DNA of 64,000 nucleotides. Origin: a virus. The stretch is taken from positions 17,338 through 81,337 of the IMG/VR virus record IMGVR_UViG_3300023179_000072; one strand, 5' to 3'. Under the pieces are notes generated by a model. The model made no database searches, was not told where the DNA came from, and saw nothing but the letters and a program-made list of their open reading frames with translations. Shown here one piece after another: positions 32,688-40,673 of this stretch (position 1 is the first letter of the stretch; each line of letters starts with the position of its first letter). Made by a program: the position numbers and the translations under genes.

Positions 32688-33848
32688 CTAAACTATCCCT
32701 GTAGACCCTTGTTTCTTACTCTTTCTTTGTCTTTTTAGCTGTCTATAAGACAAGCTGAATCTTCTGTTTCTATTAGAATCCAGTATATCAGGATACTTTT
32801 CTTTTAATTTAAGTTCCTTTTCCCATCTGTACGCAGCATATGATACTTTTTTACCGCACCATATTTGGTTACCACTCCAGCGGTCAGCAAAATATTGCGT
32901 TAACTTGTATAAATCTGCTTTAAACTCTATCCACTTTTCCTCAAATTCTTTTGGAAAATCCCCGCGTTTATCAAGACTGTTTTGTCTATGGCTTCCTTTT
33001 TCTAGATGATCAGGATTAAAGCACCGACCGTTACCACATTTATGTCGTATTAATTCGGGATACTCTCCAGTTTTTTCCCAATACGCAACCCTATGCTTTA
33101 ATAGTGTCTTGGTTTGACCAGAGTCTTTGGATTCGCCAATAGTTACCTGCATTCTAGCATAACCACTAACATGAACATCATTACTTTCTTTACATCCCGT
33201 CTCATTATTTATAGTATAAAATTTTGTATAAGAATTATACGTAATAGCTTTTTGTAGCCATGGTCTCAAATATTCTTCGTTATTGGAGGCCCACGTATTC
33301 AATAAGCAATTTTTATTGTATTTATTTAGATAATGTGTTTCTTTCCTCAATAGCTCAGCCTCACTACACTGCTCAATAATAGCATACTTGATAGTACAGT
33401 CTTTATTATTAAAATAAGACAATAACAATTTTGAATTATGCTTATTATGTTTTAAGTCTCTGCAATGTTCTGTTAGTCTTTTTTTAATGTTTATACTACT
33501 ACCTATATATAGTTTGATATCATTAATTTTAAAAGCAGCACACGAATCATTTTTGTCATATTTCCAAACAAAATAAATAGCATAGACACCAGAAACACTA
33601 TTTTTCATTCGTTTGATATTATTAATAGTTTTCCATTGTTTGATCACAGAATGATCTACATTAGTTTTTATATCTCTTAGCTTAAACATATTACTCAAAT
33701 ATGCTTTGCTCACATTATATTTTTTTATTAAACTATTAGTAGTAGCACCAGCTGCATATTCTGCTATTAATTTTCTTTCTTGGTTGCCATTTAATATGGT
33801 TTTAATTTTGCGTTTAGTTTTGTCCTTACTGCCTTTTGGTCTTGGCAT
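32688..33848 (-). CDS. GIY-YIG / HNH fusion endonuclease (386 aa)
   Basis: Residues about 15-60 form a helix-turn-helix (NQERKLIAEYAAGATTNSLI KKYNVSKAYLSNMF). Residues about 83-190 are a GIY-YIG nuclease (SGVYAIYFVWKYD..KLYIGSSINIKKRLTEHC, catalytic Arg and later E in ELLRKETHYLNKYN). Residues about 255-305 hold an HNH-type motif (KHRVAYWEKTGEYPELIRHK CGNGRCFNPDHLEKGSHRQN). Two nuclease folds in one chain is unusual. Likely a homing endonuclease inserted after the subtilase; its start is 1 nt from the subtilase stop. Confidence 0.85.
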   Translation of the reverse strand: MPRPKGSKDKTKRKIKTILNGNQERKLIAEYAAGATTNSLIKKYNVSKAYLSNMFKLRDIKTNVDHSVIKQWKTINNIKRMKNSVSGVYAIYFVWKYDKNDSCAAFKINDIKLYIGSSINIKKRLTEHCRDLKHNKHNSKLLLSYFNNKDCTIKYAIIEQCSEAELLRKETHYLNKYNKNCLLNTWASNNEEYLRPWLQKAITYNSYTKFYTINNETGCKESNDVHVSGYARMQVTIGESKDSGQTKTLLKHRVAYWEKTGEYPELIRHKCGNGRCFNPDHLEKGSHRQNSLDKRGDFPKEFEEKWIEFKADLYKLTQYFADRWSGNQIWCGKKVSYAAYRWEKELKLKEKYPDILDSNRNRRFSLSYRQLKRQRKSKKQGSTGIV

Positions 33849-33849
33849 T

Positions 33850-35448
33850 TTATTTCCTAATAGTGAACTGATGGGTTATTGTTGTTTGTTTCGATACAGG
33901 ATCAAATACCTGAATCTTAACGTTATTATAACCCCTATGAAACCAGTTCCTATTAAATAAAATATTAAAGCCATGATTAGTACCCCACACAGTCTGCATT
34001 AATGCTGGCCTATACTGATTAGCCCACTGACCAGCAACTAATCTATTATTAACTAGTATTCTTACAATCACAGGAGAACTACCACTTATTTCACTATAAG
34101 CCCATCCCGTCACTCTTCTTAAACTTATAAAACCTACATGAACCACAGGAGGAGGAACGGTAACCTTTGTCGAAGCTATTTCACTCCAAGATCCGCTCTG
34201 AACGTCCTGAGCCTTGATACTTATAACATGTTCCCCTACCACCAGACCACCCAGATTAAAAATGAAAGATCCATCCGAGTTTGTTATCTTGGTAGTTACT
34301 AAAGTATTATCTATCCACAACTGAACGTTTACTGATACCGAACTATCAGGATCTTTTGCCCAACCACCTATAACTCTTAAGGTCTGGTAATTAATTGCCC
34401 CAATAGGAGCTTGATTATGAGTATATGGAATCCCCAACAAACTATCTACAGCCGCCTCTAAATTTAATTTGCCCCCAGTAGCTACCTTACCAAATAATTC
34501 TGGAATTTTATCCACGTTTGAGAATAACACAGTCTTAGTTTCTGCAACACTTATTCCTGGCTTAACAGCATTTAATAACGCCACAGCCCCAGCAACAAAT
34601 GGAGAGGCCATGCTAGTTCCACTCATATATCCATAATTGTTATCTGGTAAAGTAGATAAAATCATTGTGCCAGGAGCAGCTAAGTCCACAGTTTCATTTC
34701 CATAATTAGAATATCCAGATAAATTAATATTATCATCCCCTAATGATGCTACACTAATAATATTATCTAAATTATAACAACTAGGATAATTTAAGCTAAT
34801 ATCATTATTGCTAGAACTATTTCCTGCTGCCACCGTAAGCATAATATTACTATCATTTAATTTAGATATTTCATTATACATTACTGAACTATAATTAGTA
34901 CCCATATTCCAGCTAGCATTAGCCACAACTATATTTATATGATAAGTATTTTTCATCATTAAAATATAATCCATAGCTTTTAAGGCCCCACTTGTATATC
35001 CCACCCCCTTATCATCCATAAATTTTAAGCTCATTATACTAACATTCCAATTTATTCCACAAATTCCCAACCCATTATTCCCTTCTGCACCAATTATGCC
35101 CGCAACATGAGTTCCATGACCATAATTATCTTGAATATTATTAGTATTATCAACAAAATTCCACCCATGAATATCATCAACATATCCATTATGATCATTA
35201 TCTATTCCATCTCCTGGTATTTCTCCAGGATTAGTCCACAAATTATTTTTTAGATCATTATGGTTTACATCAACTCCACTATCAATAATAGCCACCACCA
35301 CATTTTTTGATCCTGTATAGTTTGTCCATGCATTATAAGCTGAAGTACTATTTAAGCCCCATTGATCATTAATTCTATTATCATTAGGAGCTATTGATAA
35401 TAGTTGTTTGGATTCTAATTTCTCTATGCCCAGAACTTTTGTGTTCAC
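33850..35448 (-). CDS. Subtilisin-like serine protease with planctomycete-type N-terminus (532 aa)
   Basis: The GTG start at 35448 follows AAGGA; a TTG at 35475 is the alternative. The first residues (MNTKVLGIEKLESKQLLSI) match the LExRxLLS motif found at the start of exported planctomycete proteins. The S8 catalytic triad is intact: Asp in VAIIDSGVDVNHND, His in YGHGTHVAGIIGAEGNNG, Ser in SGTSMASPFVAGAVALLNA, with the oxyanion Asn in AAGNSS. Two Ig-like domains follow, about residues 345-435 and 435-530. It lies downstream of the fibre genes and may mature fibres or digest host surface proteins. Confidence 0.9.
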   Translation of the reverse strand: MNTKVLGIEKLESKQLLSIAPNDNRINDQWGLNSTSAYNAWTNYTGSKNVVVAIIDSGVDVNHNDLKNNLWTNPGEIPGDGIDNDHNGYVDDIHGWNFVDNTNNIQDNYGHGTHVAGIIGAEGNNGLGICGINWNVSIMSLKFMDDKGVGYTSGALKAMDYILMMKNTYHINIVVANASWNMGTNYSSVMYNEISKLNDSNIMLTVAAGNSSSNNDISLNYPSCYNLDNIISVASLGDDNINLSGYSNYGNETVDLAAPGTMILSTLPDNNYGYMSGTSMASPFVAGAVALLNAVKPGISVAETKTVLFSNVDKIPELFGKVATGGKLNLEAAVDSLLGIPYTHNQAPIGAINYQTLRVIGGWAKDPDSSVSVNVQLWIDNTLVTTKITNSDGSFIFNLGGLVVGEHVISIKAQDVQSGSWSEIASTKVTVPPPVVHVGFISLRRVTGWAYSEISGSSPVIVRILVNNRLVAGQWANQYRPALMQTVWGTNHGFNILFNRNWFHRGYNNVKIQVFDPVSKQTTITHQFTIRK

Positions 35449-35533
35449 TTTTGCTCTTCCTTGAAACAAATTCAAAACTCTATATCAGCACAAGTTAGCA
35501 TAAAAAGCTCAAAAATCAATAAGAATTTTTTAT

Positions 35534-36481
35534 TTATCTTATATAAATTTCTACTCTTGCAGACCTATTGATACCTGTACTATTATTACAACAATTAATT
35601 ATATCACCAGCTGAATAATTACCAAAATTAGAATCCAGACCAATACCATTGCTAACATCATTGGTTCCTGCCCAATAACCCCAACTATTACTAAGGGTGG
35701 ATGGAGAAGAATAATTTCCTTCTCCATTGTCATTCCAACCAAAACCCCATCGTACTCTTGCGGTACCATAGTTCCAAAAGGGTCTTGGATAACTTTTAAA
35801 ATTGAATCCATAAAAATTGATATCTTTCTGTGTTGCAAAAATATTATTCCCCCAGTTTGGAGAATTTGTTGCTAGTCCTTTAAAATATCCTCCATAGTTT
35901 CCTCCTGTATTAACACCACCAGTATTAAAGGTGCCAGCAGTATTAAAAAAATCGATTAAACATATTCTATTTCCATCAAAGAAATTATTCTCCAGCCATG
36001 TCCAACAATTAAAAGGATTAGGAGTTATTGCTCCACCCCCATTATTTACTAAAATATCCGGCCAAATAGCCATAATATCTTTAGCTTGAAAAGTATTCAT
36101 AATATGAAATTTAGCATCACTATTATTTCTATTAGCATCACTATGATTTAAAGTATTAGCTTGTGTCCAATAACTAGAAATATAATTAAATTTAGTACTA
36201 CCCAACGAAGCTTTCATAGCCAACATCCATGCTCCTCCATCAAAAGATGAATCCATTAAACAGTATGTTAAATTATTATTAATTAAATAAACTCCGTTAG
36301 GAGCTGTTGGTAACATATTTTTAATTTCTAAAGCATTATTAAAACTGATTGACCCATTAGTTGTTGGTGTTATATTATTTGATTCTATAGAATATGGACC
36401 ATTTCCACAATTATTAGCTGAGTATACTCTAAATTTATAATTAGTATTATTACTAAGATTATTAATTTTTAACATTTTCAT
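35534..36481 (-). CDS. Fibre tip protein, partial FN3 plus fibrinogen-like domain (315 aa)
   Basis: It starts with half a fibronectin III domain (NNLSNNTNYKFRVYSANNCG), so it looks cut off from the preceding fibre protein. The rest resembles a fibrinogen/intelectin-like receptor-binding domain: GVYLI...YCLMDSSFDGGAWMLAMKA, SYWTQANTLNHSDANRNNSD AKFHIMNTFQAKDIMAIWP, and RVRWGFGWNDNGEGN with ..GIGLDSN near the end. Probably binds host glycans. AAAGGAAAAATAAAA precedes the ATG. Confidence 0.75.
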   Translation of the reverse strand: MKMLKINNLSNNTNYKFRVYSANNCGNGPYSIESNNITPTTNGSISFNNALEIKNMLPTAPNGVYLINNNLTYCLMDSSFDGGAWMLAMKASLGSTKFNYISSYWTQANTLNHSDANRNNSDAKFHIMNTFQAKDIMAIWPDILVNNGGGAITPNPFNCWTWLENNFFDGNRICLIDFFNTAGTFNTGGVNTGGNYGGYFKGLATNSPNWGNNIFATQKDINFYGFNFKSYPRPFWNYGTARVRWGFGWNDNGEGNYSSPSTLSNSWGYWAGTNDVSNGIGLDSNFGNYSAGDIINCCNNSTGINRSARVEIYIR

Positions 36482-36499
36482 TTTTATTTTTCCTTTTTT

Positions 36500-39400
36500 T
36501 TATTTTGGATTTATAAAAGGAGCATCAGATGGTGTAAAATTATCATTATATCTTGCAACACCCTTGGTTATACGGAATTCATCAAAATAACCCAGAATAT
36601 AACCAGCATTTCCGTTATCCCCACCTATTGCTAATGGCAAATTATCATTAATATTAGCTGATGAAGATCCTCCACCACAATAAATTCCATTAATATACAT
36701 TCTTATTGTGCCATTATCTCTAACAACTGCGACATGATTCCACTGATTAGGAACAACAGAAATATTGCCAGGTAAAAAGCTTGATGTTTCATCAATCCAC
36801 ATTAAGACGTTATTTACACCATTATTATAATTAGTATCTAACAAGAAATACCAACCTCCAGGATTAGGTGCTGTTGCGGTAGATGCTATTGATCCCCATG
36901 TGTAGTACCCCGATATGCTTCCTGTCCAATATAACCAACATTCTATTGTAAAGTTTTGAGTTCCAAATTGTATAGAAGAACTATTATTTACTATAGCTTT
37001 TTTACCCCATGAAGAGCAATCTAACGAATTATTGAATTTGCCTATTTGGTTTGTTATAGCAGCACCATTTATAGCATTTACAACATTACTATTAATGGAA
37101 CTATCAATCAGATTGGTATCTCCATTACCGCTATCCATGTGTAACAGTAGCGAAACATTATTTATATAAGGATCAGGATCACTGAATGGAACATTTGAAG
37201 GATTACAATAGTCGGGGAACGGCGCGGTGGGCGGAACGAAATTGGAGGTGTAACGGGCCATTGACGAGATGCGCAAATCGTCGATGAAACCCGAAAAATT
37301 AAACCCGTAGTTCGGGGCACTCCCAATCGAAATGCCGCTATTCGTGACGGGGAACGTCTGAGTGCTCGTGCCGATTAACGTGCCGTCCTGATACATCGAA
37401 TTGGTGCCGACATAACGAACGCACGCTATGTGCGTCCATGCGTCAACGCCAACGGAACCGCCCGCAATCGCCCCTGTGAGTGCGTTGTTCCAGTAGAGCG
37501 TTCCGTTTGGCGTCACGTACACGTTCATGCCTCCGACACCACCACGGATGTTGCCGGCCTCAAAAAAAGTTTGTACGCTACCACCACCGGCGGCGCGTCG
37601 CATCCACAGTTCAATCGTAAAATCGCCCGACCAATCAAATCCCGGCAGCGACGCAGACAGGTAATCGCCGATGCCGTCGAACGCCGCGGACTGAGATCCG
37701 AACTTGCATTGCGCCGACGATTGCGTTGCGTTGCCATTCGCCGTGACGGTTTTGGGAGTGCCGCTGGAATCGGTAAACGACGATCCGTTGCCTTCCATGT
37801 GTAACAGTAGCGAAACATTATTTATATAAGGATCACAATCACTGAATGGAACATTTGGTGGAGTGAAATTATTAGTATAAACTGCTTTGCTAACTATTCT
37901 AAGTTCATCTATATAACCATTTAACACATACTGGGATGCAGGATGTTTTCCTATTATTAGAGGAGCATTTTCTGTTACAGAATAATATGAGCCACTAGCC
38001 TGACTTTGTAGGTTTCCATCTACAAATAAAGATGTTAAATTACCATCGTAAACCACTGCTATATGATGCCAAGTTTGGGAAGATGGTTGGTTTATAGCTA
38101 TATTTCCCCATGATGGACTACCTGGATAAGCCATAGCATTTAACCACTGCCAGTATAAAGTATTATTTTCTACAAACAAATTGTATTGTAGTCCATTTAC
38201 ATAATTCCACTCACCTTGTGAAGCTCCTTTTGAGATTAAAACCTTATCTGTATTATCTATAAAATTAACAAACATTTCTATAGTAAAGGGTTGATTATTT
38301 AATCCGAGATCAAACTTAGTATCATCTGGTATCGAAATATAAGAATCATTCGTACCATTTACATATAAACTAGATCCTCCAAACTTGCTTTGATTCGTAC
38401 TAATTTTTGCATTATTATATGGTGTTATAGATGAATTATAACAACTACTATCAATAAAGTTAGTGCTTCCATCATTACCATCAAAATGTAGAAGTAAAAC
38501 ACAATCTTGACATTGATTTGAGGTCGGGGTTGGGGTTGGGGTTGGTGTAGCGGTTGGAGTTGGTGTAGCGGTTGGAGTTATATAAGCATCACAATCACTA
38601 CTGAATGGAGCAGTCGGAATTGCAATATTACTGTCTGATATTAAATTAAGTGCAGAGCCTGAGCCTATAGTAAGGCGTAATTCATCAATATAACCAACAA
38701 AAGATGGAAAATAATTTTCTCCACCATACCCAATATAGGTAGGCTCAGTATAAAAAGTTATAATACTATTATTAAAACCACTACCAGCAAAATTTCCATT
38801 TATATACCAACGCCATATATTAGATGCGCGAGAAAATGCAATATAATTCCATTGATTAACCACAACCTGACTATTAGCGGATAAATATAAATCGTTAGCA
38901 TTAGGAAGATTATTTATATGAATTTTAGGAACTAGAGAATCAATATGAACCACAAACTTTGCATGATCACCTGATCCGCCGCTAGTTGCATAAATTCCAT
39001 AACGCCCAGAAGATTGTGTTGGATAAATCCAGCATTCGAAAGCTAAATCACTATCATTAATATTAAAATCAGAATCATATTCACTATAGATCCATCCATT
39101 GTTGGTAATCATAGAATTACCAAATTTGGCGAACCATTTAAATTGTACTGGATTACCCGGTTCAGACAATATTAATGTTTTTGGAATATTACTAGAGTCT
39201 ATAAATACATTACTTCCATCCTCACCATCAAAATGTAGAAGTAGAACACATTTACATTGATTTGGGGTCGGGGTCGGGGTAATGTATTCGTTCCAAATCG
39301 ATCCACCATCAATACTATATTCTACTATATATTTTAGTGGTGATTTACCACTATTAATATCTGATATTTCATCCCAAATTAGATACGCTTCGCTATCACC

Positions 39401-40663
39401 CGCTATTGTTAGGATATTTGTAGGAGCTTCTGTTGGTGTTGTACAATTATTAGAATCAGGAATGACACTATTACTATTAACACTATATTTAGTATCATTA
39501 ATATTATATATAGCTCCAATTCTAAAAATATAAGAAGTTCCATTATTTAAATTTTTAAGTAGAATATAATTTAAAGTTGGATCTATATAATTTAAATAGT
39601 TATTCCAACTAATACCATTATTAATACTATATTGTATATTATATCCTAATACTTTTAATATATGATTATTAGGAAAGCTCCAACTTAAAAGAGCACTAGT
39701 ATCTCCACTTTCCGCCTCCACATTGAATGGTATATCCAACTTTACTTCACAGGACTCATAAGATCCTATACCAGCACTATTTATTGCAGCTACTCTAACT
39801 AAATATGTTTTATCAATAGTTAAATTATTAAGATTAATATTTGTATTTATAGAATTATTAATATAATCAACCCAATCTATTCCATTATTATTAGAATACT
39901 GTATACTATAATTAATAATTTCTCCGCCATTATCATCATCTGGTTTAGTCCATAATAATGATATACTGTTATTAGAATCAGCATGAGCAGATAAATTAGT
40001 AATATTATTTGGAATCGATATTTGTGTTCCTGTTGATGGAAATGGAGCAAGAATACTATTTATATTAAAATTATCGTTATATCTACATGATCCTACTCCT
40101 TTTGTAATTCTTAACTCATCTATATAGCCATTAAATGTTTCACTACCATAACTATGCATACCAGTACCAATATAAACTTCTCTAGAGTACCCCAAATCAG
40201 AAGCTGCTGCCCCACCACTAATTGATAAAGATTGGTTACCATTAATATATACGCTAATATTTCCATTATTTCTCACCAATGCTAAATGATTCCAAGCATT
40301 TAGGGTCACACTATTAGCTCCCCAATTCCAAGATGTGCCATTAAAATATAATTGGTCTCCATTTGTGCCCATTCTCCATAATAATCCACTATCATATCGT
40401 CCTATAGAAATAAGAGTTCTCCAATTAATATTATCTAAAGGATAAATCCACATCTCCACTGTAAAATCTTCTGTTCCAAATCCAAAAGCAGGATCGCTTT
40501 CTATAAAAACATACGGAGATCCACCGTTAGGAGCATAGTCACTTCGTCCACTTAGTTTTAAAGATCCCGATTCTGTACCAAATCTATCTTTATTCTTACT
40601 TATAAAAGCCCCATTATATAAAGTAACATTTTTAGGGGTTATAGATGAATCAATAATATTCAT
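36500..40663 (-). CDS. Tail fibre protein with multiple LamG and FN3 domains (1387 aa)
   Basis: The start at 40663 (MNIIDSSITPKNVTLYNGAF) follows TAAGGAT; it begins inside a LamG repeat whose first strand (KLLLHMDA) ends the previous gene. There are about six LamG modules (FTVEMWIYPL, LAFECWIYPT, FTIEMFVNF, FTIELWMRRA, FTIECWLYW), FN3 modules near residues 240-450, and TPTATPTPTPTPT linkers. Modules share 13-25-residue identities with those of the 43426 gene, showing duplication. One module (37198-37793) is GC-rich and flanked by 64-bp direct repeats. Probable carbohydrate-binding fibre. Confidence 0.8.
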   Translation of the reverse strand: MNIIDSSITPKNVTLYNGAFISKNKDRFGTESGSLKLSGRSDYAPNGGSPYVFIESDPAFGFGTEDFTVEMWIYPLDNINWRTLISIGRYDSGLLWRMGTNGDQLYFNGTSWNWGANSVTLNAWNHLALVRNNGNISVYINGNQSLSISGGAAASDLGYSREVYIGTGMHSYGSETFNGYIDELRITKGVGSCRYNDNFNINSILAPFPSTGTQISIPNNITNLSAHADSNNSISLLWTKPDDDNGGEIINYSIQYSNNNGIDWVDYINNSINTNINLNNLTIDKTYLVRVAAINSAGIGSYESCEVKLDIPFNVEAESGDTSALLSWSFPNNHILKVLGYNIQYSINNGISWNNYLNYIDPTLNYILLKNLNNGTSYIFRIGAIYNINDTKYSVNSNSVIPDSNNCTTPTEAPTNILTIAGDSEAYLIWDEISDINSGKSPLKYIVEYSIDGGSIWNEYITPTPTPNQCKCVLLLHFDGEDGSNVFIDSSNIPKTLILSEPGNPVQFKWFAKFGNSMITNNGWIYSEYDSDFNINDSDLAFECWIYPTQSSGRYGIYATSGGSGDHAKFVVHIDSLVPKIHINNLPNANDLYLSANSQVVVNQWNYIAFSRASNIWRWYINGNFAGSGFNNSIITFYTEPTYIGYGGENYFPSFVGYIDELRLTIGSGSALNLISDSNIAIPTAPFSSDCDAYITPTATPTPTATPTPTPTPTSNQCQDCVLLLHFDGNDGSTNFIDSSCYNSSITPYNNAKISTNQSKFGGSSLYVNGTNDSYISIPDDTKFDLGLNNQPFTIEMFVNFIDNTDKVLISKGASQGEWNYVNGLQYNLFVENNTLYWQWLNAMAYPGSPSWGNIAINQPSSQTWHHIAVVYDGNLTSLFVDGNLQSQASGSYYSVTENAPLIIGKHPASQYVLNGYIDELRIVSKAVYTNNFTPPNVPFSDCDPYINNVSLLLHMEGNGSSFTDSSGTPKTVTANGNATQSSAQCKFGSQSAAFDGIGDYLSASLPGFDWSGDFTIELWMRRAAGGGSVQTFFEAGNIRGGVGGMNVYVTPNGTLYWNNALTGAIAGGSVGVDAWTHIACVRYVGTNSMYQDGTLIGTSTQTFPVTNSGISIGSAPNYGFNFSGFIDDLRISSMARYTSNFVPPTAPFPDYCNPSNVPFSDPDPYINNVSLLLHMDSGNGDTNLIDSSINSNVVNAINGAAITNQIGKFNNSLDCSSWGKKAIVNNSSSIQFGTQNFTIECWLYWTGSISGYYTWGSIASTATAPNPGGWYFLLDTNYNNGVNNVLMWIDETSSFLPGNISVVPNQWNHVAVVRDNGTIRMYINGIYCGGGSSSANINDNLPLAIGGDNGNAGYILGYFDEFRITKGVARYNDNFTPSDAPFINPK
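37134..37197. repeat. 64-bp direct repeat, left copy
   Basis: Nearly identical to 37794-37857 (TCCATGTGTAACAGTAGCGA ... ACATTTG), offset exactly 660 bp. It encodes the NVSLLLHM start of a LamG module and flanks the GC-rich cassette. Confidence 0.9.
37198..37793 (-). other. GC-rich LamG cassette inserted in an AT-rich gene
   Basis: A roughly 600-bp segment with GC-rich codons encodes one complete in-frame LamG module (GDFTIELWMRRAAGGGSVQT, GVDAWTHIACVRYVGTNSMY). The surrounding gene is extremely AT-rich. It ends sharply at the direct repeats, as expected of cassette exchange by homologous recombination. Its base composition matches the right end of the window. Confidence 0.85.
37794..37857. 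repeat. 64-bp direct repeat, right copy
   Basis: Right-hand copy flanking the GC-rich LamG cassette. Confidence 0.9.
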
Positions 40664-40673
40664 TATTTTATCC

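Noticed and set aside
37430-37804. 124-codon plus-strand frame and 97-codon minus frame in the GC-rich cassette
   Set aside because: Shadows of the in-frame LamG module; Arg-rich composition typical of antisense GC-rich frames.
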